NCBI GenBank assembly: GCA_017527435.1
Contig: JAFXQB010000001.1
Span: 192,696 to 256,695 of the forward strand
Direction: 5' to 3'
Length of the DNA stretch: 64,000 nucleotides
Origin: Salinivirgaceae bacterium
GTDB lineage: Bacteria; Bacteroidota; Bacteroidia; Bacteroidales; SZUA-534
A program made the translations under genes and the position numbers. Below the pieces are notes generated by a model, which did not search any database, was not told where the DNA came from, and worked only from the letters and a program-made list of their open reading frames with translations. Below, one piece after another: positions 27,966 through 37,340 of the stretch. How positions within the stretch are numbered: the first letter of the stretch is position 1; each line of letters opens with the position of its first letter.

Positions 27966-30500
27966 TCAAAACCTGAACCGGTACGAAACCGACGGCACAA
28001 ACTGGTAGAAATAGTAGTAGCCCGGCTTGAGCACATACGTGCCTTTTTCATCGGTTGTGAAGTAGGCCACACCAAGCGGGTTTTTCCGCGCATAGACGTT
28101 GTATATGGCAAAGTCCCAGTAACTTTTCCAACGTCTGATTTTGTTTTTCTTGTTTTCGATGTTCATGCTGATGTCGAGCCGGTTGTAGTTTGGCAGGCGC
28201 ATTGTGTTTATCTGATTGTCATCGAATTGCAGGGTTGTCTTTCCGTCAATCACATACTTGCCCACAGCCGCCGTGTATGGCATGCCTGACGCAATCTGCC
28301 ACGATGCTGACAGCCTGATATGCCCGTTGAGAGCGTAGGTTCCGGCTATGCGGACGGTGTGCTTGCGGATGAACGATGCCGGGTAACTCTTGCCGTTGTT
28401 CAGCCCCTGAGTCAGCCAGCGAGAGTTGGTATAGTCATATGATACCGACATTTTCAAATTGTCGAATGTTGCGATGGCCGACACTTCGCACCCCACTACA
28501 TCCGCCGACGAGTGCCGGGCGTATTTTTCCGGGTTTATCTCATACACTAGCCGCATTTCCTGCATTGTCTCAATCAGATTCTTCAGCTTCCGGCAGTAGA
28601 TGTCGGCCGATGCATTGAGCCACTCACTGATTTCGTAGTCGGCGCTGACCGACAGGTTCAGGCTGTGCTCGGGCAAGAACCGAGAATTTGCCGGCATCCA
28701 TCGGTTGATGGTGATGCCGTACGAGCTCACCTGCATTTGGTGCAGCGGCTGGCTTCTAGACGATGCGTTCAGCTTCAGCAGCAGCCGGTCCGTTGCCCTG
28801 CAGTTAAGAGTAGTGTTCCATTCGGGGTAGATGATTGTTGAATCGCCACTGTTCTGATAGTCGGTCGGGCCGAAATGGACGTTCAGCCTTGCGCCAAGTT
28901 CCAGCGACAGACTTGCACCAAATTTCAGTGTCTCATCGACATAGATGCCATGGTTCATAATCGTCTGCGCGTGAATGCGGGATTTTCTATACGCAGTCTC
29001 GCCTTCTTCGGGCGACAGATCAAACGGCTCAAGGCTGTAGTAAGAGCCCAGAATACCGTATTTCAGACTGATGCGGTCGCTGACATAGTGAGAGAAATCG
29101 AGCTTCATCTTGGTGTTCCAGCAAATCGACTGCCAGTTCAGAGCCCCATAGTTGTGGAAATTCAGCAGACGCGTGCTGTTGTATGAGCCAATGGCAGACA
29201 AGTTGAAAAACAGATTCTCACCGAAAATGTGGTTCCATCGAATGGTCGAAATATGGTCCTTGCGCTTAAGGTACATCGAGTGGTCGAGTTTGTCAGAACC
29301 AGAATACCACGATATATAGAGCCTGTTATGCGGATTGAACTTATAGTTGAACTTGAAATTGACATCGTAGTAGTAGAACTGCAGTGCGAAATTGTGGTTT
29401 TTGAAAAAGTTGTTGAGCAATTGGTCGGCGTATGTTCGTCTGACTGTCAACAACACTGACGATTTGTCTTTCTTCAGCGGCCCTTCAACCGTGGCGCGAA
29501 CGGTGAGCAGGCCAATCGAACCCGATGTATGCCAATGCTGCATGTCGCCATCGCGCAAACGCACATCAATAAACGACGACAGTGCGCCCGACTCGCTCAC
29601 CGGCAACTCATTCTTGTATATTTTTATATGGTTTACCACGTCTGGATTGAAAACTGATGAGAACCCGCCAAGGTGCGACGCCGTGTGCAGATTGGCTTCG
29701 TCCATCATGAATATAGTCTGGTCGCCCGTTCCGCCGCGCACACTGATGTTGCTTGTCGAGAACTCGCTGATTTGCAAGCCCGTGAGCATATCAAGGTTGC
29801 GCAACGCATCATGCTCGCCCAGAACGTTGGGCATCTGCTTGAGTTGTTCGATGTTGAGTTTTGCGATGGTGTTCATGGCCGATTCCATAAAATCGCTGCC
29901 GCCGTTTTCCTTAACCACAATCTCGCTCATCTGATACGACACTGGCTCAAGTCTGAAAACCAGATTGTGAGTGCCGCTTATATTTAATATGGTGTCGGCA
30001 GGCATATACCCCAGACTATTGAACTTCAGGTGATGACGGCCTTCGGGCAGTTCAATCGTGAAAAAGCCATAGCTGTTCGAAGTGGTACCGATACCGATGT
30101 CAGCCACATACACCGAGCCGTTTATCACGCTTTCTGAACTCTTCTTGTCGACAAGGAACCCGGAAATCAGGCAGTTGTTGCCGTCCGATGCCGATTTGAA
30201 CAGCACAATCTGTCCGTTGACAATCTTGTAGTCGATGCCGTTGCTGTGCAGAAGGTTGTCGAGCAGCCTTCCAAGTGTTTGCCGCCTGTCGACGGCATTG
30301 AACTGTTTCTTTGGCAGCAGGTTGTCAGAGTAGGAAAAGCGTACTTCGCTTCCGGCTTCAATTTCCGTAATGATCTGTTTCAGAGTTTTTCCGGCGGTGT
30401 TTATGTCGGTGGGGGTGTCGAGAATACTATTCTGCGCCGAGCCGGTGGCGGTCAGCAGAGTCAGAGCTGCAATAGCGAGCAGATGTTTGATTCTCGGCAT
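27966..30500 (-). CDS. TonB-dependent receptor with N-terminal STN and CarboxypepD_reg-like domains
   Basis: Outer-membrane receptor of 844 residues. Signal peptide from MPRIKHLLAIAALTLL to TGSAQ, then a secretin/TonB short N-terminal (STN) domain (LLDNLLHSNGIDYKIVNGQI), a CarboxypepD_reg-like domain (GFLVDKKSSESVINGSVYVA), a plug (MFMMDEANLHTASH-like region, ISVRGGTGDQ) and a barrel that ends YRFRF. ATG 30500 is chosen because the alternative at 30575 puts 25 Arg/Trp-rich residues before the signal peptide. STN domains can talk to FecR anti-sigma factors, but no FecIR pair is present here. Ligand unknown; neither a SusC signature nor a SusD partner is seen. Confidence 0.9.
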   Translation of the reverse strand: MPRIKHLLAIAALTLLTATGSAQNSILDTPTDINTAGKTLKQIITEIEAGSEVRFSYSDNLLPKKQFNAVDRRQTLGRLLDNLLHSNGIDYKIVNGQIVLFKSASDGNNCLISGFLVDKKSSESVINGSVYVADIGIGTTSNSYGFFTIELPEGRHHLKFNSLGYMPADTILNISGTHNLVFRLEPVSYQMSEIVVKENGGSDFMESAMNTIAKLNIEQLKQMPNVLGEHDALRNLDMLTGLQISEFSTSNISVRGGTGDQTIFMMDEANLHTASHLGGFSSVFNPDVVNHIKIYKNELPVSESGALSSFIDVRLRDGDMQHWHTSGSIGLLTVRATVEGPLKKDKSSVLLTVRRTYADQLLNNFFKNHNFALQFYYYDVNFKFNYKFNPHNRLYISWYSGSDKLDHSMYLKRKDHISTIRWNHIFGENLFFNLSAIGSYNSTRLLNFHNYGALNWQSICWNTKMKLDFSHYVSDRISLKYGILGSYYSLEPFDLSPEEGETAYRKSRIHAQTIMNHGIYVDETLKFGASLSLELGARLNVHFGPTDYQNSGDSTIIYPEWNTTLNCRATDRLLLKLNASSRSQPLHQMQVSSYGITINRWMPANSRFLPEHSLNLSVSADYEISEWLNASADIYCRKLKNLIETMQEMRLVYEINPEKYARHSSADVVGCEVSAIATFDNLKMSVSYDYTNSRWLTQGLNNGKSYPASFIRKHTVRIAGTYALNGHIRLSASWQIASGMPYTAAVGKYVIDGKTTLQFDDNQINTMRLPNYNRLDISMNIENKKNKIRRWKSYWDFAIYNVYARKNPLGVAYFTTDEKGTYVLKPGYYYFYQFVPSVSYRFRF

Positions 30501-30582
30501 TGGTGCTATTAAAAATGCGAATGTGGCGTGTCGCCAGGGTTTCGGCAAGACGCGCCACATTCTGTTGTGTCTCAACTGTTTA

Positions 30583-31668
30583 TTATTTCTTTTTTACGTC
30601 ACCCACAATGTGAAGTATCTGCTGTGCGTTCTTCGGATCGTTGCAAATGACGGTGATGCTCTTGTTCTGTCGGTTCGATTTGCCCGCAGAGTTGAAGGTG
30701 ATGTCCAACGACGACGACTCACCCGGCTTAATCACATCAGATTTTTTGTCAACAACAGTGCACCCACATGAAGTGGAAATCTTCCTGATAACCAAATCCT
30801 GCTTGCCCGCATTGCGGAAAACAAACGAGTGGGTAACCTTTTCGCCTTCAGTCACTGTTCCGAAGTTGAAGTTTGTTGACTCAAACACCAGTTTCGGCGC
30901 GGCATCGAGTTGTTCCTGCGTGTATTTCGAGAAATCTTCTTCAATTGTTGCGCTCACGGTGAGTTGGTTTTTGTTGTTGTTTGTGTCATCGTTGATGGCA
31001 ACGGTAACCTTATCCATCACAAAGCCCCATTCATTGCGTTTGGTGGCGTCGTATTTAACCACAATCTTGCCTTTCTGGTTTGGCTGCAAAGTTTCAGGCA
31101 CAGCTTCAATGGCAATGTGTTTCGGCACGTTGCGGAAAGTCACTTTCAGCGGTTTGTCAGTCAGGTTGGCGATGCTGGTGCTGTCAGTGCGCACTTCGAT
31201 GTTCTTCACTTTCAGCAGTGATATGTGGTTGTTTTCAAGATTCAGGTCACCAATTTTGCGCGGATGCAGGTCGGCCAGAGTTTTCTCACGCTCTATAACC
31301 TTGCCCGAAAAGCGTATGGTGCTCACTTCTGGTGTGCAATTGGTTGTCACGCTGACCGATTTGCTGAATGGTCCGGGACGGCCATTCGGGTCATAGGTAG
31401 CCGACACAAAGCCCTTCGCACCCGGCATTACCGGCTCTTTGGTGTAGTCCGATGTGGTGCAGCCGCACGATGGTTTTACATAGGTTACCACCAGTGGTTC
31501 ACCGCCTTTGTTTGTAAATTCGAATTTATGGGTAACAGGACCGTCAGCTTCCTTAATATCGCCAAAGTTGAACGACGCTTCGTCCCAACTGATAACAGGC
31601 CCCTTTGTCTGTGCAATTCCCGCAAAAGCCAGCAGAATGGTGACGCCGGCAAACAAAATTCTTTTCAT
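30583..31668 (-). CDS. Secreted protein with two DUF1573 domains
   Basis: Exported protein of 361 residues (signal peptide ILFAGVTILLAFAGIAQ). Two DUF1573 Ig-like domains occupy about 25-130 and 255-361; each has the family hallmark, PSCGCTTSD and TSCGCTVVD, after F-x-F-G-x-I/V (FNFGDIKEADG, FNFGTVTEGEK). The middle third has a related but Cys-less sandwich. The family is very common in Bacteroidota and has no proven function. The CGC motifs could bind metal or form disulfides. First gene of the minus-strand run, 82 bp before the STN receptor, with an exact promoter box upstream. Confidence 0.9.
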   Translation of the reverse strand: MKRILFAGVTILLAFAGIAQTKGPVISWDEASFNFGDIKEADGPVTHKFEFTNKGGEPLVVTYVKPSCGCTTSDYTKEPVMPGAKGFVSATYDPNGRPGPFSKSVSVTTNCTPEVSTIRFSGKVIEREKTLADLHPRKIGDLNLENNHISLLKVKNIEVRTDSTSIANLTDKPLKVTFRNVPKHIAIEAVPETLQPNQKGKIVVKYDATKRNEWGFVMDKVTVAINDDTNNNKNQLTVSATIEEDFSKYTQEQLDAAPKLVFESTNFNFGTVTEGEKVTHSFVFRNAGKQDLVIRKISTSCGCTVVDKKSDVIKPGESSSLDITFNSAGKSNRQNKSITVICNDPKNAQQILHIVGDVKKK

Positions 31669-31694
31669 CGCCTTACATATTTATATTGTGAACG

Positions 31695-31702
31695 CAAATG
31701 TA
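31695..31702 (-). promoter_or_regulatory. Bacteroides -7 box before the DUF1573 gene
   Basis: TACATTTG on the minus strand, 27 bp before the ATG. No good -33 TTTG at the usual spacing. The divergent gap 31669-31944 holds this and the box at 31910. Confidence 0.55.
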
Positions 31703-31909
31703 AGAATCTTATTGTGGATTGCCGCGTATCGGCCGGCAAATTACGTCAAAAAGCAAAAACGGTTGACTAAACATCGTGTCCAAACCGCCGACAAAAGGGA
31801 CAGGTCTTTGATTGTCATCTTAAAAAGTTGATAATCAGACATTGCTATGCGGGTCAGCACAAAAAAGACGAAAAACCTTGTTTTTTATGAAAGCCACTAA
31901 CTTTATTTT

Positions 31910-31917
31910 TACATTTG
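31910..31917 (+). promoter_or_regulatory. Bacteroides -7 box before the gene at 31945
   Basis: TACATTTG, 28 bp before the ATG; no clear -33 box. Confidence 0.55.
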
Positions 31918-31944
31918 TGGCATTATTGAAAAAAAAGTAAAACG

Positions 31945-32811
31945 ATGAAAAAAACAATTGCTATGCTTATGGCGGGCGCGTTGTTCTACAATGCGCAAGC
32001 ACAACAGGCCGTAGGCCGCCCCGAGAGTCTGCAACGATTCAAAAACACAACAACAATGGTTGTGCTCGAGAACAACCCGATGCTTGAATACAACTTCAAA
32101 ATCAAAGAGACAGTTGAAAAGCACTGGGACATCAGCAAATACGAAATCATAACCTTCTCAACTGCCGAATTTGAGAAAGCTCGTAAAGACTCAACCAAGT
32201 CATTTTTAGTAAGAAACACCGTTTACAACGACAAAGACAAGACGAAATCGAAATTCGATTATCTGTGCGTTGAACTTGGCGGTGACTATGAGTACATCCG
32301 CCAGATGCCTGATATCGCTTCGGTGCCAATCTGCTACAGTGGCGTTGCCGAAGAGTCGTACGGTTACAAACTTGGGCTGCTCTGCCGTTTCCTGCAGAAC
32401 CACATCAAACTCACAACCGAGAATCCGCAACTCACAAGCAAAAACATTCTGAAATACTACAACTCACAAATGGCCGACATTCACGACAAAACGCTCTATC
32501 TCGTTAAAGAAGAGTTGAATCCCGACCTTAACACCGAAGCCAAAATCAAGGCCTTGTACCCATACAAGTTCAAGATTGTGAGCCGTGAAGAAGTAGAAGC
32601 CGCCATCGACCGCCGCGACCCCGACGTGGTTCTGCTGCACAAAGTAGGCCCCGAAGGCACCCGCAAGAAAGACGTTCGCTGCTACAAGGTTATTGTTGGC
32701 GCATCAGATGCCAAACTCTATTATTTTGCATGGCACATGATTAGCGACAAGGCCAAAGAAGGCATGTTGGCAAAAGATTTTCAGAAACTTGCGAAAGCCA
32801 AGAAAAAATAA
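31945..32811 (+). CDS. Secreted protein of unknown function
   Basis: Exported protein of 288 residues with a clear signal peptide (MKKTIAMLMAGALFYNAQAQ). I do not recognise a named domain. The mature part is charged and mixed alpha/beta. Notable stretches are TMVVLENNPMLEYNFKIKE, WDISKYEIITFSTAEFEKA and a Lys-rich tail (FQKLAKAKKK). The phrase on a helper that differs in strength between homologous sites ('W-D-x-x-x-Y-x-x-I') is reminiscent of Bacteroidota periplasmic proteins found as single genes, but that is only an impression. It stands alone: own promoter box, unrelated kinase gene 106 bp downstream. Confidence 0.75.
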   Translation: MKKTIAMLMAGALFYNAQAQQAVGRPESLQRFKNTTTMVVLENNPMLEYNFKIKETVEKHWDISKYEIITFSTAEFEKARKDSTKSFLVRNTVYNDKDKTKSKFDYLCVELGGDYEYIRQMPDIASVPICYSGVAEESYGYKLGLLCRFLQNHIKLTTENPQLTSKNILKYYNSQMADIHDKTLYLVKEELNPDLNTEAKIKALYPYKFKIVSREEVEAAIDRRDPDVVLLHKVGPEGTRKKDVRCYKVIVGASDAKLYYFAWHMISDKAKEGMLAKDFQKLAKAKKK

Positions 32812-32862
32812 GTGACGGGTAAAGCGTGATAAATGATTTTTTTTTTGCGATGATTTAAAAAA

Positions 32863-32885
32863 AACGTCTATTTTTAGCAGACGTT
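32863..32885. repeat. Inverted repeat overlapping a possible promoter of the SiaB-like gene
   Basis: AACGTCT and AGACGTT flank a 9-nt spacer. The near-consensus -7 box TATTTTTA (32869-32876) starts on the last base of the left arm, so a protein bound here could block transcription. It could also just be a hairpin. Confidence 0.35.
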
Positions 32886-32917
32886 AAACGAATACGAATA
32901 AAACAAAAAAAGTTTTT

Positions 32918-33493
32918 ATGAGTGCCGATATAAATCTTATTAAATCAGTTCTTTCGTTGCACGACGAGATGGCGAGCAACGGTTTCTCATTGGTTTACGA
33001 AGGCGAGTTCAGCCACGAAGTTATGAAAATGTTCACTTCAATGGCCGAACGCGACATGGACAAGTCAAACGAAGACAAATCAGTAAAACGCAAAGTTTTC
33101 CATGTAATGGTAGAGTGCCTTCAGAACATGACCAAGCATTCCGACGATGTTGACCGCAACGACGGTGTAGGCAATGGTTTGTTCATCGTCGGGAAAAAAG
33201 ACGGTTATTGGAGTGTCATCACCGCCAATAAGATTTTGAAGGAGAAGATTGAAGGCCTTAAGGCATCAATCGACAACATCAACAGCATGAACAAAGACGA
33301 CCTTAACGCGCTTTACAAAAAGCAAATACGCGAAGGCTCTCTGTCAGAAAAAGGCGGTGCCGGACTGGGGCTCATCGATATTGCCCGCAAAACCGGACGC
33401 CAGCTCGATTATCAGTTCCTGCCGCTGGAAGACAAAACGAACTATTTCTTCCTGCTCAAAGTGAGAATCGACTCAAAACCGGACGAAGAATAA
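32918..33493 (+). CDS. SiaB-family protein kinase (HATPase-like)
   Basis: Soluble protein of 191 residues. It matches the SiaB-type kinase family: a GHKL-like ATP-binding fold with the N-box in VECLQNMTKHS (Glu66, Asn70) and a glycine-rich lid GGAGLGLIDIARK (about 146-158). In Pseudomonas, SiaB phosphorylates the antagonist SiaC and the PP2C phosphatase SiaA reverses this, which controls the cyclase SiaD. Here no SiaC gene is adjacent, but a nucleotide cyclase follows and a SpoIIE phosphatase lies upstream at 16901. Serine/threonine kinase activity is inferred from the family. A terminator separates it from the cyclase. Confidence 0.82.
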   Translation: MSADINLIKSVLSLHDEMASNGFSLVYEGEFSHEVMKMFTSMAERDMDKSNEDKSVKRKVFHVMVECLQNMTKHSDDVDRNDGVGNGLFIVGKKDGYWSVITANKILKEKIEGLKASIDNINSMNKDDLNALYKKQIREGSLSEKGGAGLGLIDIARKTGRQLDYQFLPLEDKTNYFFLLKVRIDSKPDEE

Positions 33494-33526
33494 GTTTTTC
33501 ATACTAAACTTAAGTTTTTAATGATG

Positions 33527-33556
33527 AGCGGACTCGAAAGAGTCCGCTTCGTTTTT
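33527..33556 (+). terminator. Rho-independent terminator after the SiaB-like gene
   Basis: AGCGGACTC/GAGTCCGCT stem with a GAAA tetraloop and a T5 tail. Confidence 0.9.
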
Positions 33557-33712
33557 AATGACAGAATCGTCGGAAACGGACCTGCAACAAAAATTTGTAG
33601 TGATTTTTCCCACAACAAAACGCGAATTCGACCAACCAACCCGATTCTTCATAAAAAAATCTTTGTAATTGAATAAACATTTGCTAAATAGCGCAAAAAA
33701 ACTGATGGCAAT

Positions 33713-34909
33713 ATGACCATAAATGTCAACATGGTTTTGTTGGTATGCCTATGCACTGTAGCCGTAGCTGGTGCTTTGGCCGTAGCCGTATTGCTGAAAA
33801 AGCAACGCGCCCAGCGACTTGTGCAAAACGAGAACAGCCATCTGAAACAAATGCTGAACGCCATAACCGAATCGAATGTCCTGCTCGTATTTGACAAATT
33901 CGAAGAAGTAACATCGGTTAGCTCTGCCTTCTGTCGTTTGTATGGGTTTACATTCGAATCGTATGTTAAAAAAGTCGGTAGCACACTGACAGATTATCTT
34001 AAATGGTCAGGTGAACAGCACTATAGCCGCAATGGTGGAATATCGTTTGTTGGCAAATCAGAAGGCAGAAGTGGGCGCAGCGTGTGGAAGCAGGTGAATG
34101 TGAACAAAAACTGTGACACAACCGGTGATACATATTTTATGGTATCTGAAATCGACATCACGAATGTGAAAGATGCCGAAATGGAACTGCAACGAGAGAA
34201 AAAAAGGTCCGATGAATTGTTGCTCAACATGTTGCCTTCAGACATTGTGGCCGAGTTGAAAAAAAGCGGCAAGGCCAAACCGCGTGTGTACAACTGCGCA
34301 TCGGTGCTGTTCGCCGACATAAAGGATTTCACACAATGGTCAGAGAAGCTTGAGCCTAACACGTTGATTGATACGCTTCAAGAATTGTTCTCGGCCTTCG
34401 ACGATGTATTGCAGCAGAATTTTATTGAGAAAATTAAAACCATCGGCGATGCCTATATGTGCGCTGGCGGTCTTCCGATGCCCAACCATAGCCACCCGTT
34501 CGATATTGTGCTGGCGGCCTTTGGATTGCAGAGCGCAGTGCGAGTGCTTGACGAGAAGCGGGCTCGTGCCGGCGGCGACCCGTGGCTGATGCGAATAGGC
34601 ATACATACGGGACCGGTGGTGACGGGCGTTGTGGGCAAAACACGCACCGTTTACGATGTGTGGGGCGACTCGGTGAACACCGCCAGCCGTCTGGAATCGG
34701 CGTGCGAGCCGGGGAAAATCAACATTTCGAAGACCACCTACGATGTGATTAAGGATTATTTCGAATGTGAATATCGCGGAAAAATACCGGCTAAGCACAA
34801 AGGCGAAATCGATATGTATTTTGTGAACCGCCTGAAGCCCGAATATTCTGCTGATGAGTCCGGATTTGTGCCAAACGCCACTTTCCGGAAAATGCTGTCA
34901 ATGCTGTAA
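33713..34909 (+). CDS. Class III adenylate cyclase with membrane anchor and PAS-like domain
   Basis: Signalling enzyme of 398 residues making cyclic AMP from ATP. One N-terminal membrane helix (VLLVCLCTVAVAGALAVAVLL), a PAS-like sensory domain (about 45-150), a short coiled coil (MELQREKKRSDELLLNMLP) and a CHD cyclase domain. Metal ligands Asp202 (FADIKDF) and Asp246 (TIGDAYM), transition-state Asn322 and Arg326 (NTASR), and the adenine-selecting Lys242 (IKTIGD) and Asp315 (YDVWGD) are all present, so ATP rather than GTP is predicted. It follows the SiaB-like kinase gene, though a terminator lies between. A cyclic-AMP receptor was not seen in the window. Confidence 0.92.
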   Translation: MTINVNMVLLVCLCTVAVAGALAVAVLLKKQRAQRLVQNENSHLKQMLNAITESNVLLVFDKFEEVTSVSSAFCRLYGFTFESYVKKVGSTLTDYLKWSGEQHYSRNGGISFVGKSEGRSGRSVWKQVNVNKNCDTTGDTYFMVSEIDITNVKDAEMELQREKKRSDELLLNMLPSDIVAELKKSGKAKPRVYNCASVLFADIKDFTQWSEKLEPNTLIDTLQELFSAFDDVLQQNFIEKIKTIGDAYMCAGGLPMPNHSHPFDIVLAAFGLQSAVRVLDEKRARAGGDPWLMRIGIHTGPVVTGVVGKTRTVYDVWGDSVNTASRLESACEPGKINISKTTYDVIKDYFECEYRGKIPAKHKGEIDMYFVNRLKPEYSADESGFVPNATFRKMLSML

Positions 34910-34974
34910 ATAGGTGTTAATGCAAGCATAAAGTTATTTTTCAGCCCTACTGCAAGTTGGTTCCGAAAAAAGTG

Positions 34975-34982
34975 TATATTTG
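34975..34982 (+). promoter_or_regulatory. Bacteroides -7 box of the tRNA-Leu gene
   Basis: TATATTTG, exact consensus, 14 bp before the mature tRNA start. A TTGG lies upstream at a shorter than normal spacing. Confidence 0.6.
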
Positions 34983-34996
34983 CACCGCTTTTTGCC

Positions 34997-35078
34997 GCGG
35001 GTGTGGCGTAATTGGTAGCCGCGCTAGACTTAGGATCTAGTGCCGTGAGGCGTGGGGGTTCGAGTCCCTTCATCCGCA
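34997..35078 (+). tRNA. tRNA-Leu, anticodon UAG
   Basis: The acceptor stem GCGGGTG pairs with CATCCGC (one G-T pair). The anticodon arm is CTAGA-CTTAGGA-TCTAG, giving anticodon TAG in a 7-nt loop, and reads CUA (Leu). A long variable arm (TGCCGTGAGGCGTG) confirms a class II tRNA, and the T arm has GGTTCGAGTCC. Discriminator A73; CCA is not encoded. Ends about 80 bp before the trigger-factor gene with a terminator between. Confidence 0.96.
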
Positions 35079-35088
35079 CAGTTGTCTC

Positions 35089-35120
35089 AACCGCTTCCGA
35101 CGATTCGGTGGCGGTTTTTT
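35089..35120 (+). terminator. Rho-independent terminator after tRNA-Leu
   Basis: AACCGC/GCGGTT outer stem with an inner CCGA/TCGG, followed by a T-run. Confidence 0.8.
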
Positions 35121-35158
35121 AAATTTTATCTGGATAAAACTCTCAAAAAAGAGAAAAA

Positions 35159-36508
35159 ATGAACATCACAAGAGAAAACATCGACGAGCAGAACATCGTT
35201 GTAACACTGAATGTCGCAAAAGCCGACTACGAAGAATCAGTTGAAAAAGCATTGAAAGACTATCGCAAAAGGGTGAGCCTTAAGGGTTTCCGTCCTGGCA
35301 ACGCGCCTATGGGCCTTGTCAAGAAAATGTATGGCAAAGCCATTCTTTGGGACGAGTTGAACCGCGTGGTGTCTAAAAACCTGATGGAATATCTGAAGAA
35401 CGAGAAAATCGACTTCCTGGGCGAGCCGCTGCCTAGCACCGAGCGCCCGTCGGACATCGATTTGGAAAACAAAGAAGAGTTCAAGTTCACTTTCGATTTG
35501 GGTCTGAAACCCGCTTTCGACCTGAAATTGAGCAAGAAAGACAAAATCAACTACTACCAGATTAAGGTCGGCGAAGAGATGGTTGACGGAATTGTAGAGA
35601 GCAATGCATACCGCTTCGGCAAGACCGTGAGCGCTGACAAGGTTGAGGAAAAAGACCTTGTGAAGGGTACTTTCGAGCAGTTGGCCGACGACGGCAGCGT
35701 GCTTGAGGGCGGCGTTAAGGCTGAAGACGCTCTGTTTGCTGTTGACCGCATCAGCGAGGATTCAGTTCGCGCACTGGTGATTGGCGCAAAGAAGGGCGAC
35801 ATCATCGATTTCGACATCGCGAAAGCGTTTGCCAACAACACCGACCGCGCTCAAATGCTGCGCATCACTGCGGCTGCCGCAGAAAAACTTTCGGGTAATT
35901 TCCGCTTGACAATCAACGATATAAGCCGCCACGAGCCTGCCGTTATGAATCAGGATTTGTTTGATATGATTTACGGCAAGGGCGTTGTGAACTCGGTTGA
36001 CGAGTACCGCGCAAAAATCAAAGAGGAATTCGGCAAGGAACTGGCCATTCAGAGCGACTTCAAGTTCATCATCGACGCGAAGGAAAAACTGGTTGAGAAG
36101 GCCGATATGAAACTGCCCGACGAGTTCCTGAAACGCTGGATTGTTGTGGCTAACGAGAAGACCACCAAAGAAGACGTCGAGAAATCGTATCCCGAAATGC
36201 GCAAAGAGTTTGCCTGGCAGTTGATTAAGGGCAAAATTGCTACTGAAAACAACATAGAGATTTCGGAAAACGACCTTCTGGACGCAGCCAAAGAGCAGAT
36301 TTCGTCGCAGTTCCGCCAATACGGCCTGTCGACTCTGCCCGATGAGCAACTGACAGAGTTCGCCAAACAGTCGCTCTCGAAAGAGGAAGAGCGTCAGCAT
36401 CTGCACGACCGCAAACTCGACGAGAAGATTGCCGCCTGGCTGAAAGAGACTGTGAAAGTTGAGTCGAAAGAGGTTACAACTCAAGAGTTTAACGAACTTT
36501 TTAAGTAA
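35159..36508 (+). CDS. tig: Trigger factor (ribosome-associated chaperone / prolyl isomerase)
   Basis: Chaperone of 449 residues that meets nascent chains at the ribosome exit. The N-terminal domain carries the ribosome-binding signature GFRPGNAP (43-50). A middle FKBP-like domain (about 150-250) looks divergent from the active isomerase consensus, as is usual in Bacteroidota. The C-terminal domain is long and helical. First gene of a run tig-clpP-clpX-pcm-cyclo-ligase; the ClpP start lies 7 bp after its stop. This order (tig, clpP, clpX) is conserved across many bacteria. Confidence 0.95.
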   Translation: MNITRENIDEQNIVVTLNVAKADYEESVEKALKDYRKRVSLKGFRPGNAPMGLVKKMYGKAILWDELNRVVSKNLMEYLKNEKIDFLGEPLPSTERPSDIDLENKEEFKFTFDLGLKPAFDLKLSKKDKINYYQIKVGEEMVDGIVESNAYRFGKTVSADKVEEKDLVKGTFEQLADDGSVLEGGVKAEDALFAVDRISEDSVRALVIGAKKGDIIDFDIAKAFANNTDRAQMLRITAAAAEKLSGNFRLTINDISRHEPAVMNQDLFDMIYGKGVVNSVDEYRAKIKEEFGKELAIQSDFKFIIDAKEKLVEKADMKLPDEFLKRWIVVANEKTTKEDVEKSYPEMRKEFAWQLIKGKIATENNIEISENDLLDAAKEQISSQFRQYGLSTLPDEQLTEFAKQSLSKEEERQHLHDRKLDEKIAAWLKETVKVESKEVTTQEFNELFK

Positions 36509-36515
36509 TAGCAAT

Positions 36516-37196
36516 ATGATTCCGAACGACGAATTCAGGAAATATGCCGTCGGACACGCTGGCATTAGCAGCCTGACCTACCACCGCTTCACTTCGGCGA
36601 TTAACAACAGTTACATCACGCCGAACATCATTGAGGAACGCCAACTGAACGTGGCTTCGATGGACGTGTTCTCGCGTTTGATGATGGACCGCATCATTTT
36701 CCTAGGCGTGCCCATTGACGATGACGTGGCAAACATCATTCAGGCTCAACTGCTTTTCCTTGAATCGGTCGATAACACCAAGGATATTTCGATTTATCTG
36801 AACTCGCCTGGCGGTTCGGTTTACGCGGGATTGGGCATCTACGACACAATGCAACTTGTGGCGCCCGATGTGTGCACCATCTGCACAGGTATGGCCGCAT
36901 CGATGGCCGCCGTGCTGATGACCGCGGGAACCAAAGGCAAACGCTCGGCTCTGCCGCACTCGCGCATTATGATTCACCAACCGATGGGCGGCGCGCAAGG
37001 TCAGGCTTCGGAAATCGAAATTACGGCTCGCGAGATTCAGAAGTTGAAGAAGGAACTTTACGAAATCATCGCCAAGCATTCGGGCCAACCTTACGACAAG
37101 GTTTGGGCCGACAGCGACCGCGACTACTGGATGACAGCCGCCGAGGCGAAGGAATACGGAATGATTGACGAGATTCTGGAACCGAAGAAAAAATAA
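36516..37196 (+). CDS. clpP: ATP-dependent Clp protease proteolytic subunit
   Basis: Serine protease of 226 residues that forms the 14-mer degradation chamber. Catalytic triad Ser129 (GMAASMAA), His154 (MIHQPMG) and Asp203 (DRDYWM). [16 protein letters not shown] is the oxyanion-loop signature. ATG 36516 is used rather than an upstream in-frame start at 36459, which would overlap tig. Its usual partner ClpX follows 144 bp downstream, after a terminator-like hairpin, so clpX has at least partly separate expression. Confidence 0.97.
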   Translation: MIPNDEFRKYAVGHAGISSLTYHRFTSAINNSYITPNIIEERQLNVASMDVFSRLMMDRIIFLGVPIDDDVANIIQAQLLFLESVDNTKDISIYLNSPGGSVYAGLGIYDTMQLVAPDVCTICTGMAASMAAVLMTAGTKGKRSALPHSRIMIHQPMGGAQGQASEIEITAREIQKLKKELYEIIAKHSGQPYDKVWADSDRDYWMTAAEAKEYGMIDEILEPKKK

Positions 37197-37216
37197 TCGG
37201 AACCGATGAGCATATT

Positions 37217-37256
37217 GAAATAGATTTTCGGCCAGCCGAGAATCTATTTCGTTTTT
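37217..37256 (+). terminator. Terminator between clpP and clpX
   Basis: GAAATAGATT/AATCTATTTC stem, extended by an inner TCGG/CCGA, then G and T5. Confidence 0.85.
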
Positions 37257-37261
37257 AATGA

Positions 37262-37312
37262 TTTTGAATTTAGGAATTAGGAATTGGAATTTAGGATTTA
37301 AGATTTAGATTT
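37262..37312 (+). repeat. Short-word repeat tract upstream of clpX
   Basis: Degenerate tandem words based on TTTAGGAATT / TTAGGATTTA. The 14-mer TTTTGAATTTAGGA at 37262-37275 recurs exactly on the minus strand at 55667-55680. A third tract of the same kind is at 52107-52140. Confidence 0.6.
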
Positions 37313-37340
37313 TTACGATAACTTTTTAATATTCAATATA

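Noticed and set aside
35089..35158. Second tRNA or a small RNA between tRNA-Leu and tig
   Set aside because: The only structure is the terminator hairpin; no cloverleaf could be built.
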